Positions 17,122-25,964 of a DNA stretch of 64,000 nucleotides are shown piece after piece. The number at the start of each line of letters is the position of its first letter. Position 1 is the first letter of the stretch. The stretch lies in NCBI GenBank assembly GCA_050180235.1, contig JBFXEJ010000006.1:1-64000 (forward strand), in the 5' to 3' direction. The notes below the pieces were generated by a model. The model worked only from the letters and a program-made list of their open reading frames with translations, was not told the DNA's origin and did no database searches. Both the position numbers and the translations under genes were made by a program. This DNA is from JAABRU01 sp050180235 (GTDB lineage: Bacteria; Desulfobacterota; Desulfobacteria; Desulfobacterales; Desulfococcaceae).

Positions 17122-19443
17122 TTATTCACATTCTTTTGCATGATCCATTTTGAATGTGACAATGTCAAAAGCTTCCGGATACTGTATGGACTGAATCTTA
17201 ATCTGGGCATCTTTTGAATCCTCCGTTTTAAAGTCGCACATCTCCCAATATCTTCCTCCGTCATTGGTGGTGCTGGATTCAATTGTCCTCCATTTACTGT
17301 CGTCTTTATCAATTTTATAATAAATGGAGACATCCCCGCGGCTTGGAAAATTTTCATAGGTCCATTCGATGTGTTTTCTTTCATCACTTCGCCATTCTTC
17401 ACCCGAACTTGGATTTTTGATGCTGATGGAAGGTTTTGGCTGGTGCGATGCATTTTTCACAAGATAACTGTCTCCTGCGTCAGCATTCTGACCTGCCGTA
17501 ATATATACCCCTTTTTGATAGGGCTGATAACCGTCTTTGGAAAAGCTGAGAGTTTGCCAGCCGGTTGAAAGTTCTGACAGCCTGTAAAGACCGTTTCCGT
17601 CTGTGACTGCGCTTTTCCCGGCAATGCTGACAGAAGCACCGGAAAGGCGGGAACCGTCCGCAGAGTTTTCATGCAGTGTTCCGTAAACCCCGCCGGTTGT
17701 GGGCTGGGGCGGTGGAAGCGGATTGGCAGGTACTTTGATTTTTACCCATACTGTCTGGGAACCGCTGACAGGAATAATGCCGGAAGGGCCGACAAATGAC
17801 CAGTCTTCACGGTAAGTTTTGTCGACTGTTTGGGCATTGGGGGCTTTCATGGGAACCCGGAAGGTATAAACCGAGTTTGAAGTCACTGTTCCTGAAACCG
17901 CGACTTCGGAAACCGTGCTTAACCGGGCTCCGCTGAATTTGTACAGTCTCAGTTTATATGCAGAATTCCATGTTGTTGTTCCGGTATTTTTTATTTTCCA
18001 TTCCTTTATGAAAGATGTGCCACCCGCCACAGAGGTGTTGTCCGGATAATTCTCACTGACAAATGCTGCCTGATCCTTTCCTCTGTCCTGATTTTTCAGA
18101 TACACATCCCCGGCACTGGCATTTTTCCCTGCGGTGATATAAATCCCTTTTTCATAGGACTGATACCATGTTTTGGAAAATTTCAGGTTCTGCCAGCCTG
18201 TGGATATGCCGGAAAGACTGAAAGAACCACTGGAGGAAGTTTTTGTGCTTTTGCCTCCGCAGGTAACGGCTGCGCCTGAAAGTGCAGGGCCGTTGGCTGT
18301 GTTTTCGTGGAGTTTGCCGGAAAGACTGCCGGTTGCAGACGAATTTGCTTTGCTATAAACAAATCCTCTCAACTTCAGCCATTTGGCAGAAGAACCTCTT
18401 TTGGTAACTATCCCTCCTGATTGATTCTTGTAAGTATAAGTTACATTACAATCAATTTTTTCATCTAAATCCCAGTTTGATTCATTCACAGTCAGAGTAT
18501 ATATTCCATCCGAATTTCTCCTCGAATTTAATACAACCCCAACATGTCCATCTGGTATTCCACTTCCTTTATCAAGAATAATCAAAGAGTTGTTAGCTGG
18601 TACTGAACCTTTGCCTCCTTTCAAATTCCACTTGTCATAAATCTGATAAGCACTGCCATTAGTTCCTAAATAAGGAACCATTGAATCAGTTGTCCCCCAA
18701 TAATCTTTTGCCCATTCCCGCGCATACCTTACACATTGTCCTCCCACAGCATTTTGCTGACATGAGGAAGAACTTTTATATGACTTCCGGAGAGACTTTG
18801 AGTTAACCTCAGTATAATGACTGATAATAACATTTTTCGATTCTAATTTTACAGAAGAAAGCCAGCTCAATGTCTCTGCTCCAAAGGCTTCCTTAACCAC
18901 AACCTCCCTGCTCTCCATAGGATAAAGCCCGGATACCGTACTGCGCTCAATTTCGATGCCCTCGTCATCCAATGCAATAAGCGTTACATCTGTCTGTATG
19001 TCATTCGGATTGAGAATGACAACAGAGGATATGTTTTCAGCCGGAAACTTAAACTGAGACATCGGCTTTTCAACTGCGGAAAGAGTCTGTCCGCTGACAA
19101 GTGCCGAACCTGATATTGTACCTTTGAATTCGACGGTTACGGAACGGGTATCAGCAGGCCGATTTCCGATTTCAAAATCTTCTGTTTTTCCCGCTGCAAT
19201 GGTGACAGCCTCGGTATCCACAGGATGGCCGCTTGCATTATAAGCAGTGATGATCGCAATGTCTTCCGCATTTTCACTGTTGGAAAGTGTGATGACCGAA
19301 GTGCTGTTCAATCCTGTAAAATAAAGAATTTTCGCAGCAGTGTCTTCCCCGGCGGCAGCAGAATTCACAAGAATCCATGCTGTAAACAGTGCCGCAAAAA
19401 TCAATCCGAATAATCCGAGTTTTCCCCTGTTTTCTGTTTTCAT
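17122..19443 (-). CDS. Secreted multidomain CHAP-domain peptidase/amidase
   Basis: A 773-residue exported protein. The signal peptide spans about residues 8–31 (LFGLIFAALFTAWILVNSAAA). Beta-rich domains follow to about 215. A CHAP domain comes next, with its catalytic Cys in GGQCVRYAREW and His in DGHVGVVL. Two carboxypeptidase-regulatory-like repeats (each GTLHEN/GKLHEN…LSGAxV…GWQ) flank an NBR1-type Ig-like domain (KEWKIKNTGTTTWNSAYKL). The C-terminus is an Ser-Thr-rich FnIII-like domain (SIKNPSSGEEW). CHAP domains cleave peptidoglycan or glutathionylspermidine amides. Start 19443 is chosen for ggagg at five bases; an upstream in-frame Met lacks one. It forms a single gene before a strong terminator. 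Confidence 0.87.
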   Translation of the reverse strand: MKTENRGKLGLFGLIFAALFTAWILVNSAAAGEDTAAKILYFTGLNSTSVITLSNSENAEDIAIITAYNASGHPVDTEAVTIAAGKTEDFEIGNRPADTRSVTVEFKGTISGSALVSGQTLSAVEKPMSQFKFPAENISSVVILNPNDIQTDVTLIALDDEGIEIERSTVSGLYPMESREVVVKEAFGAETLSWLSSVKLESKNVIISHYTEVNSKSLRKSYKSSSSCQQNAVGGQCVRYAREWAKDYWGTTDSMVPYLGTNGSAYQIYDKWNLKGGKGSVPANNSLIILDKGSGIPDGHVGVVLNSRRNSDGIYTLTVNESNWDLDEKIDCNVTYTYKNQSGGIVTKRGSSAKWLKLRGFVYSKANSSATGSLSGKLHENTANGPALSGAAVTCGGKSTKTSSSGSFSLSGISTGWQNLKFSKTWYQSYEKGIYITAGKNASAGDVYLKNQDRGKDQAAFVSENYPDNTSVAGGTSFIKEWKIKNTGTTTWNSAYKLRLYKFSGARLSTVSEVAVSGTVTSNSVYTFRVPMKAPNAQTVDKTYREDWSFVGPSGIIPVSGSQTVWVKIKVPANPLPPPQPTTGGVYGTLHENSADGSRLSGASVSIAGKSAVTDGNGLYRLSELSTGWQTLSFSKDGYQPYQKGVYITAGQNADAGDSYLVKNASHQPKPSISIKNPSSGEEWRSDERKHIEWTYENFPSRGDVSIYYKIDKDDSKWRTIESSTTNDGGRYWEMCDFKTEDSKDAQIKIQSIQYPEAFDIVTFKMDHAKECE

Positions 19444-19542
19444 AATTTCCTCCGTACAAATGTTTTGAATTAAGGTAAAAAAATACACAGGTGCATATCA
19501 AAAACAGCGCGGACAAAGATTTCCGCGCCATTTTTCCAAATA

Positions 19543-20214
19543 TTACGATGTTCTGATTCGTTTTCTCCCGGCAATGCCAAGAGAAAGCAGACCGCTTCCA
19601 AAAAGCAGAATGGTTGCCGGTTCCGGTACAGGATTCTGTTCTGCAGATTCCGCAATAAACATTACCCTGTCCAAAAAGAAATCCGTGTTTGCATTTCCAA
19701 AAGACGGGGCAATCATCAGAGAAAACATACTGCCGTCAACCAGCAGGCCGGTCAGATCAAAGTCAATAATGGTGGGATTTTCCGGGTTTAAATACGATGT
19801 CTGGTTGAACAGCCATTCTTCGCCGCTGCTTTTCAGTACCATATCTATACTTATGGTTTCCTCATTCAGCCGATCCGCCTCTGTGTCCGAGAAATAAAAC
19901 TGGAGATGGGCAGAAAGATCCGAAAACAGCATCGGATCATAACCTGCTTCATCCACAGAGGGGAAAAAACGTCCCTCCATCATGGAATCTCCATTATAAA
20001 GCCATGCCTCTCCGCCGAACTCTGCAAGATTGAAAGAAAATTCAGCCCTGGTTCCCGAACCTTCGGTCTGACCGCTTTCCGAAAGGGCAAAATAATCATC
20101 GTCATCACCTGCCCCCAGAAAGACTTCTGTTAATGGATAGGAAGAAGCTGAAACAACCATAGGTAGCCCCAGACAGAATGACGCCAGAATACAACACAGG
20201 AAAAACCTTTTCAT
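19543..20214 (-). CDS. PEP-CTERM sorted exported protein
   Basis: A 223-residue protein with a signal peptide (MKRFFLCCILASFCLGL, small residues at VSA) and a classic PEP-CTERM tail (PVPEPATILLFGSGLL, then a helix and a basic GRKR end). The tail directs exosortase-dependent sorting to the cell surface. The middle is Asp/Phe-rich with no family I know. The frame is open upstream to 20298, where another ATG also has a good site (aggagg). That would add MSDIATIEDKFTNDEK and hide the signal peptide, so 20214 (gggagg, six bases) is chosen. No exosortase gene is in the window. Confidence 0.85.
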   Translation of the reverse strand: MKRFFLCCILASFCLGLPMVVSASSYPLTEVFLGAGDDDDYFALSESGQTEGSGTRAEFSFNLAEFGGEAWLYNGDSMMEGRFFPSVDEAGYDPMLFSDLSAHLQFYFSDTEADRLNEETISIDMVLKSSGEEWLFNQTSYLNPENPTIIDFDLTGLLVDGSMFSLMIAPSFGNANTDFFLDRVMFIAESAEQNPVPEPATILLFGSGLLSLGIAGRKRIRTS

Positions 20215-20298
20215 AAAACACCTCCCCAGCAGCTCATACGCTTCTGCTCTCTTTTCATCATTTGTAAATTTGTCCTCAATCGTTGCAATGTCAGACAT

Positions 20299-20734
20299 GC
20301 TTTTCCTCCTTCAGAAAATTTAAAGTTGATGACCGCAAAACATAACCTTATCTTTACTTACCTTCTCCCATATGATAATGGCCTGTTTCTCACCTCCCTT
20401 CATGTGCATACATCCGTAAATTCAGCTTCATTAATTCGACTCCATTATTGCATACACAAAAAACCGGACTGGACAGATACGTCAGATACGGAACAAATTT
20501 CGGAACATCTCCTTGAAAATAATCAATTAAAAAAATTTCCGACCGGAAAAAAGCAAATCAGAAATTGATTTGAACCGACATATAGCAAATCTCTCAGGGG
20601 ACTGTGGGACAGATAACGGAGGAAGTTGCTGCAATTTAGCGTAGAAAATATGATATTATACTGAATTTAAATAAAATATTTTTTATGAAGAAAAAAAACG
20701 GATATGAAAAGAGTTTTACAAAGAGGAAATTTAT
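20299..20734. other. Intergenic, no gene seen
   Basis: No supported gene between the PEP-CTERM gene and the vapC remnant. The 80-codon frame at 20326 has no ribosome site or homology that I recognise. Confidence 0.45.
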
Positions 20735-20840
20735 CTCCAAAGTGTTTTCAAACCATATTCCTGATACTCAGGCATTTTTCCACCTTTGAAATCAGCGGAA
20801 TATTTTTATTGATTGCCTGCCGGATGATCAGGCGGGCAGA
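20735..20840 (-). pseudogene. Remnant of a vapC-type PIN gene (3' end only)
   Basis: This is closely similar to the 3' end of the PIN gene at 14970–15060 plus its severed tail, but without any IS. Reading the minus strand gives ...RQAINKNIPLIS, then a one-base deletion (ggtgg versus ggacgg) breaks the frame before the end GLKTLWR. The rest of the gene is gone. It is useful as the empty-site control for the IS insertion. Confidence 0.8.
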
Positions 20841-20959
20841 TATGAATCCGTATGGTCAGGATAGAAATTGTCATGCCTTTCCTGCACGTGCTTCTTGCAT
20901 TCAGAAATCAAATGATGTATGTTTTATAAAAGATTAACCTTTTTTGAAAGGACGGTCAT

Positions 20960-21262
20960 ATGTCTTACCGAACAGTAAAAATTCAGGAGGCGGATTACCG
21001 CTATCTGGAACAGACAGCCCTTTTATTGGGAACTACCGTTCAGGAGATGTTGGGCAATCTTATAAAAAAGCAGAAAATTATTGAAATGGAAAGAACAGAA
21101 GGCCCCAAATCTTCGGAGTCTGTTTCTGACAGAAAAAGCCGGTGGGCTGAAATTTCCGCCCGGATACGGAAAAATCCTCCCCTGAGCGGAGCCGGGGATT
21201 TTGTGCGGGAAAGTGCCAAAGAATTAAGGGAAGATTTTTCATTCAGACATGATACGGAATAA
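20960..21262 (+). CDS. Probable antitoxin of a PIN-toxin pair
   Basis: A 100-residue charged protein. The N-terminal part (MSYRTVKIQEADYRYLEQTA then LGTTVQEMLGNLI) looks like a ribbon-helix-helix or similar DNA-binding module. The Ser/Lys-rich C-terminal half (FVRESAKELREDFSF) would wrap the toxin. The start follows gaaagga by about seven bases. The gene is followed almost immediately by a PIN-domain gene, which is the main reason for the antitoxin call. I do not recognise a named family. Confidence 0.68.
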   Translation: MSYRTVKIQEADYRYLEQTALLLGTTVQEMLGNLIKKQKIIEMERTEGPKSSESVSDRKSRWAEISARIRKNPPLSGAGDFVRESAKELREDFSFRHDTE

Positions 21263-21266
21263 AGAA

Positions 21267-21716
21267 ATGAAATTTCTGTTTGACTCGGATATGGTGAATA
21301 TTCTGTATGATGATCAGCGCAAAGCACATCATGAATCTCTGCACCGGAAAATGGCACAACTCAGTGAAGAGGACAGCGTGCTGATTTCTGTTCTGGTACT
21401 GTATGAACTCGAATACAGTTTTTTCAATGCACCGGATGATAAGAAAGAACCGATCCGAAATACGATATGTTCTGCAATGAACGACTTTGATGCCGTTTTG
21501 CCCCTGGATGCGGATACTGCGCCGATATTCGGTGAAATAAAAGCAATGCTCAAAAAGATGAAGGGACTTTCGAGAAAGGAGATGCGAAAGCACAACATTG
21601 ATATTATGCTTGCAGGTACTGCTATATGCGCCTCATCTGTCCTGATAGGATCAGACAGTATTTATGCTGATATTGCAGAATGTTATCCGATGTTTCGTTT
21701 TGAGAAATGGATATAA
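21267..21716 (+). CDS. PIN-domain ribonuclease toxin (VapC-like)
   Basis: A 149-residue PIN-domain protein. It begins MKFLFDSDMVNILYDD, giving the first acidic residue (Asp6 or Asp8). It has the conserved second Glu in VLYELEYSFFN and late acidic residues in NIDIMLAGTAI and GSDSIYADI. These form the Mg-binding quartet of VapC RNases that cut tRNA or rRNA. An ATG at 21249 in the same frame would overlap the antitoxin gene end; neither has a clear ribosome site, and the later one matches the family start better. Paired with the antitoxin gene just upstream, four bases before this start. Confidence 0.82.
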   Translation: MKFLFDSDMVNILYDDQRKAHHESLHRKMAQLSEEDSVLISVLVLYELEYSFFNAPDDKKEPIRNTICSAMNDFDAVLPLDADTAPIFGEIKAMLKKMKGLSRKEMRKHNIDIMLAGTAICASSVLIGSDSIYADIAECYPMFRFEKWI

Positions 21717-21736
21717 TTGGAATCTGAAAAATTTCA

Positions 21737-22141
21737 TCAATCAGACAGTTCCATATGCAGTTTCATCCCGGATTTCCTTGCTTCCAGCCAACTGACCAGA
21801 TGAGCAAAAGGAAAAGGTTTGCGGAAAAATTTCACTTCAGAATGAACTTCCTGCCGGATTTCCTCTTCTGTGCAGTAACCAGAGATAAGGGCTATATTTT
21901 TTTCATCAAATCCGAACTGGATCAGTTTTCTTACCAGTTCAATTCCGCTTATGCCGGGCATTTCAATGTCGGAAATGATGAAATCCGCGTGTGAAACCGT
22001 TTCCCGGATATGTCTCTCATTTTCAGACATCATGGCATCCTGAAAACCGGAAACCTCAAAACCCTGAACGGTCAGAATTTCTGTAAGCAGGTTTCTCACA
22101 GTTTCGTTGTCTTCAAAAATGAAGATGCGGGCTGTAGGCAT
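21737..22141 (-). CDS. Single-domain response regulator (CheY-like receiver)
   Basis: A 134-residue stand-alone receiver. Acidic pocket FEDNE (residues 9–13), phospho-acceptor Asp58 in ISDIEMPG, Ser/Thr position in ALISGYC, and the conserved Lys in FRKPFPF are all present, so it should be phosphorylatable. There is no output domain, so it acts by protein contact as CheY or Spo0F do. No histidine kinase is adjacent; the nearest is at 53–55 kb. It is divergent from the 525-aa gene, sharing a 200-bp region with a perfect inverted repeat. Confidence 0.9.
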   Translation of the reverse strand: MPTARIFIFEDNETVRNLLTEILTVQGFEVSGFQDAMMSENERHIRETVSHADFIISDIEMPGISGIELVRKLIQFGFDEKNIALISGYCTEEEIRQEVHSEVKFFRKPFPFAHLVSWLEARKSGMKLHMELSD

Positions 22142-22238
22142 GATGGTTATTTTCCTTTCTGTTGGGAATTTGCCCAGTCTGTAAAAAAATGGATGAAAAA
22201 TTGACTGAGATTTGGTATATCAGAATTTTCATAAGCAA

Positions 22239-22293
22239 TCGGACAGATAGCGGGGGATATTATTTTATCTCATCTGTTTTTCTATCTGTCCGA
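22239..22293. repeat. Perfect 12-bp inverted repeat between divergent genes
   Basis: tcggacagatag at 22239–22250 pairs perfectly with ctatctgtccga at 22282–22293 across a 31-bp A/T-rich spacer. It sits about 50 bp before the ATG at 22341. It may be an operator for a dimeric regulator or an RNA hairpin in the leader; sequence alone does not decide. Confidence 0.6.
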
Positions 22294-22340
22294 CTGATAG
22301 GCATGAATCTGTTATATTCCCAAAAACGCGGAGGTAAGAA

Positions 22341-23918
22341 ATGGAGTGCATGGAATGGCTGCCGGAAGAGATTATCAAGGAAGAAGATTTTCTTTGTGAA
22401 TCCCTGAAAATTCTTCAGGCTTATGTGCTGCAAAAACGGAATGAGGATATATCTGTCCAACTCTATATCTATGAAAACAGGGTGCTTTATTCCGGCAACG
22501 ATACTGATGTTTTTACGGAGTTCAGCAAAATCATTCCGGAAGGAATTTTTCAGGGCGATCCGATCAGTTGGGAAGCCATCCGAACCTATCCTTATGCACC
22601 AGGAATACCGGAACTCCCAGGAATACATGATAAAGTAGAGGAAAAATGTTATGTCATCGGCAAACGTCTTGTAAAAACCTGTTTTCTGAGAGGCTGGCTG
22701 GAAGTCGGACTCTGGCTCAGGGGAGAACAGAAAAAGCAGATCGTTTACTGTCCGCCGGACAGTCCCGAAGAAATCGGCATTTCAGGACAGCACAGGGATT
22801 TGTTTTTCAAAGGGGAATACGCCTGTTTTTCTCTTGATCTGCTGAAAGGTTACTGGGCAAAATATCTGAAACTGAACCCTGCTGAACGGCCACAAAAACT
22901 CAGGCTGACGGATCCAAAGCAAAATCTTGCAAAGGATGAATTCTGGCAAGTGTTTGTTCCCTCTGATCTGTGGAAATATTATTACGGGGAAGATGATGAA
23001 ACCGGCAACACATTTTCTGCTGACTTCCCTCCTTATCCCAAAAAAATGATGACCGTCAAATGCCCCAAAAATACGGATACAAGACCGGCTGTGATTGGAA
23101 ATTTCATTTCATGGCAGGAATATCTTCATGCCCTGAACAGGAAAGACCGAACTGTTCCGCCTTTTTCCCCTGATTCATGCAGGAAGGGGACGACCTCCGA
23201 AAGAAGGAAAGATATGAAACAGGAGAAAAATTTTGTGGAACAAATGGAAGATTTGAAATCGGAGGCTGCCAGAGACCGGAGACCAGTTCCGGATGACATT
23301 CAGGAAATTTTAAGAAAAATTGCCAGAAAATCCGGGATTTCGGGGCTGCATCAAAATGAAAGGGAAATCATGGAGAAAGCCTGCAAAGATTCCCCAAAAA
23401 TACGCCTGTTTTTCAGAATGGCACAGATAGAACATATCCGCAGGAAAACCGCAGAATATCTTGCCAAATCCGGCGCAGCAGAATTATTGCAGGATTCGGA
23501 TGAAGCAGAGGAAAGTGTAAAACCATCTGTATTTTCTGTATTAAAGGATAAAATCATTGAATCAGTGACCGGGTTCTGGACACCTTTCGGAGCCGGTCAG
23601 ATGATTACTGCGGCAAAAGTGCCTGAACAGAAATATAATTTTGTCACCGATCATGGCAAAATAGAGGTTTCCTGTACCTGGTGCGGTGCATACCGGAATC
23701 AGCCAGCGTTTATCCGGATTTCATGGAAAGCGCATATCTCTATGGCCTGTGAACTGGCAGCCCGTTTTGTCAATCCGGAAAGCAATGAAATCCTGTGTGA
23801 AATTTCATTAGGCCAATACCGGACAGGAACCAAAACGATTTTACAGAGTGAACTGGGCTTTGATCCCGCAAAGGAAAAATGGGCTGTATCCATTCTGCTG
23901 GTAAGTATTGAAAAATGA
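22341..23918 (+). CDS. Unknown 525-residue protein coupled to a Lon-like membrane protein
   Basis: I do not recognise a family. No signal peptide or membrane segment is seen, so it is probably cytoplasmic. Residues 1–260 are mixed alpha/beta with many aromatic residues. Residues about 265–400 are charged and helical (possible coiled coil around MKQEKNFVEQMEDLKSEAA). The last about 120 residues are beta-rich (KIEVSCTWCGAYRNQPAFIR, EILCEISLGQY), like a small sandwich domain. The start follows ggagg at about six bases. Its stop overlaps the next gene's ATG (ATGA), indicating co-translation with the Lon-like protein; it may be a regulator or substrate adaptor for it. Confidence 0.75.
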   Translation: MECMEWLPEEIIKEEDFLCESLKILQAYVLQKRNEDISVQLYIYENRVLYSGNDTDVFTEFSKIIPEGIFQGDPISWEAIRTYPYAPGIPELPGIHDKVEEKCYVIGKRLVKTCFLRGWLEVGLWLRGEQKKQIVYCPPDSPEEIGISGQHRDLFFKGEYACFSLDLLKGYWAKYLKLNPAERPQKLRLTDPKQNLAKDEFWQVFVPSDLWKYYYGEDDETGNTFSADFPPYPKKMMTVKCPKNTDTRPAVIGNFISWQEYLHALNRKDRTVPPFSPDSCRKGTTSERRKDMKQEKNFVEQMEDLKSEAARDRRPVPDDIQEILRKIARKSGISGLHQNEREIMEKACKDSPKIRLFFRMAQIEHIRRKTAEYLAKSGAAELLQDSDEAEESVKPSVFSVLKDKIIESVTGFWTPFGAGQMITAAKVPEQKYNFVTDHGKIEVSCTWCGAYRNQPAFIRISWKAHISMACELAARFVNPESNEILCEISLGQYRTGTKTILQSELGFDPAKEKWAVSILLVSIEK

Positions 23919-25312
23919 TTCATTTTGCTTATCCGGCAGCAGACGGTGACATATTTATCGGGTGCGGAAGATTCCGGACTTCGGCAAAACAGATTCCGGA
24001 TTATCAGGAGGCAACCCCTACTGTCGCCAATGAAAGTATCATCCTGTCTGCTGTCCGAAAAATTGTTCCTGAGTTATCGGAAAACGGCTGTCTGGTTTAT
24101 GAGAAAATAAATTCGGATTCACAAATTTTTGCCGGTGATTCAATGGGACTTGCTTATATGCTTGCGCTCATCAGCAGGTTCCGTGTTCTGAAAGTTCCGC
24201 CGGAATATGAACCGGACATCTGGTGTACCGGTGTAATCAGTATCATTGATAATCGGCATCCTTTTTTGGAATCCGTCTATCCCAATGGGTTTGAAGGAAA
24301 ACTGAAGGGGTTTATTTCCGAAGAAAATCCGGACAGACTGTTTATTGTTCCGGCAGCCAACATTAAAAATTCTCATGCTGCTCTGCTTCGGGAACACGGG
24401 ATAAACATTCTCACCCTGAACCGTTCCCTGAAAAATAATTTGGAGAAAGTTCTGGAAAAAAAGACAGTTCTGAAAGTTTGGGAAAATGACCTGAACCTGC
24501 TGGTGGATTTTCTCTTTCAAAAGCCTTTTCCCAAACGCCGGATTTTTCTGCTCTCCGGTTTCGCTCTGCTGGCAATGCTGCTTGTGTCAGGAATTTGGTA
24601 TTATCTTGAAAACAAAACATCGGATGCTCCCAAAGTGCCTTTGGCGGAAACCATAACCGAATGCCTGGAAAACGGGGATTTCACCAGAGCAATTACTCTG
24701 GTGGAAAAAGCCCCGCGTCATGATGCCGAAGTTCTGAAACTGAAAGAAATGATGATGAAGCCGGTTGTTATTGAACCGAAATTTCAATATACAATACTTA
24801 ACCGTTATCCTTCCCCGGAATATCCTTTGGATTCTCCGAAACTGAAACAGCTTACACTTAGCCATATGGATTTTTTCAGATTTCAGATTGGAGGAAATAT
24901 TAAGGATATTCCTTTGTATCTGTATGTTTTTCAGAAGGACTCTTTGCAAAATGTTCAGCGATTATTTCCGGGGCTTTATCCATTATGGAATTCTAAAGAC
25001 AATCCTTTACACTCTTCAGATATTCCTTTTCGAATACCTCCGCCCAGAAAAGATAATAACTGGATGATTCTGAATAAAACTGAAGATGGGGAGGAAACAT
25101 TCTATTTTATAGTTTCTCCGTGGAGAGCCAAAGACATTGAAACTCTCTACGGAGAAATATACAGAGAGACGGGCGTAGAAGATCGTGGAAAAGAAATTTA
25201 CCGTTTTATCGGTCAGTTAAAATTGAGAGCACACGCAGGGCTACCATCTGTTTTCTATCATCAGTTTTTTTTCAGGCATGGAAGTACCGGAAAAGATATT
25301 ACTGATGAATAA
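23915..25312 (+). CDS. Membrane protein: Lon-like (S16) domain – TM – DUF4384-like domain
   Basis: 465 residues. Residues about 30–165 resemble the Lon proteolytic domain: AGDSMGLAYMLALIS aligns with the Lon GPSAG serine motif (Ser76). After it come the 'TGVISI' strand, then EGKLKGFI and RLFIVPAANI in place of Lon's KEKLLAA and VLIP. The catalytic Lys is shifted (Lys129/131), so activity is uncertain. One membrane helix lies at about 206–226 (IFLLSGFALLAMLLVSGIWYY). The remaining part has DUF4384-like features: LYLYVFQKDSLQNVQRLFP and a late ETFYFIVSP strand. No AAA+ domain is present. It is coupled by ATGA to the 525-residue protein. Topology would put the Lon-like part inside and DUF4384 outside. 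Confidence 0.68.
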   Translation: MIHFAYPAADGDIFIGCGRFRTSAKQIPDYQEATPTVANESIILSAVRKIVPELSENGCLVYEKINSDSQIFAGDSMGLAYMLALISRFRVLKVPPEYEPDIWCTGVISIIDNRHPFLESVYPNGFEGKLKGFISEENPDRLFIVPAANIKNSHAALLREHGINILTLNRSLKNNLEKVLEKKTVLKVWENDLNLLVDFLFQKPFPKRRIFLLSGFALLAMLLVSGIWYYLENKTSDAPKVPLAETITECLENGDFTRAITLVEKAPRHDAEVLKLKEMMMKPVVIEPKFQYTILNRYPSPEYPLDSPKLKQLTLSHMDFFRFQIGGNIKDIPLYLYVFQKDSLQNVQRLFPGLYPLWNSKDNPLHSSDIPFRIPPPRKDNNWMILNKTEDGEETFYFIVSPWRAKDIETLYGEIYRETGVEDRGKEIYRFIGQLKLRAHAGLPSVFYHQFFFRHGSTGKDITDE

Positions 25313-25826
25313 AATGAAAATTCACTATGGTGACTCCGGGCGGTGGCGGAGTAGGATCTCCTGTACCGACTGTTGATCTTGAAGTTTTCACAATCTGTTC
25401 ACAAACCTGTGCTGACAAGGGCTTTTTACTTGCCAGAAGGATAATGTCTTCTCGCCCTGTGTTTTCATCCAGTGTCAGCCACTGATCGTTGTCCGGCACA
25501 CGGAAAGATTCATTTGCTTTCAATGGATTGATCTTGGCGGAATATCTGCTGTTCGGAAACAGGGAAATGATATTCTGGCTTGAATCCATATTATAAACAT
25601 AAACATATCCGGCCTCTTCTGTTTTAATCCGGACAGCATATCTGTCCGCACTGGTCATCACTTCCTTTTCCCTGACTCCGATTTCCTGACCGGTTTTTCC
25701 CAACTTTACGATAGTCATGGAAACCTGAGTCTGCTGAGAGACTGAACCTGCCAGAAATGAATCTGTACCGGCACAGGAAAACAGTAATGCTGCGATAAAA
25801 ATGGCAATCCATAAACTTTTTTTCAT
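25299..25826 (-). CDS. DUF4384-type lipoprotein
   Basis: 175 residues, with a lipoprotein signal (LWIAIFIAALLFSCAG, Cys18), so anchored in an outer or inner membrane leaflet facing the periplasm. The DUF4384 pattern is clear: GYVYVYNMDSSQNIISLFPN, a proline-poor strand, then DIILLASKKPL. In other genomes this domain accompanies caspase-like, CHAT or kinase proteins. The start follows aaggag. The 3' end overlaps the convergent Lon-like gene by 14 bp. It lies downstream of the TPR–CHAT gene on the same strand but 138 bp away, across a palindromic repeat, so co-transcription is possible, not certain. Confidence 0.84.
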   Translation of the reverse strand: MKKSLWIAIFIAALLFSCAGTDSFLAGSVSQQTQVSMTIVKLGKTGQEIGVREKEVMTSADRYAVRIKTEEAGYVYVYNMDSSQNIISLFPNSRYSAKINPLKANESFRVPDNDQWLTLDENTGREDIILLASKKPLSAQVCEQIVKTSRSTVGTGDPTPPPPGVTIVNFHFIHQ

Positions 25827-25868
25827 GACAACTCTCCTTTTTAATGTAGGTTTTCAAAATTGATGATC

Positions 25869-25944
25869 CCGTAAAAAGTCGGAATTCCATTTTTTTCGTC
25901 ATTCCGGCTTTCGCCGGAATGATGAAGTTTCTGACTTTTTACGG
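25869..25944. repeat. Nested palindromic intergenic repeat
   Basis: Outer arms ccgtaaaaagtc (25869–25880) and gactttttacgg (25933–25944) enclose a second perfect hairpin, tcattccggc / gccggaatga, around 25899–25922. A lone outer-arm fragment (ccgtaaaaagtcc) also occurs near 61182–61194. It may fold in RNA between the CHAT and DUF4384 genes and modulate read-through. Confidence 0.75.
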
Positions 25945-25964
25945 CTTCATCAAAATAACTTCTG

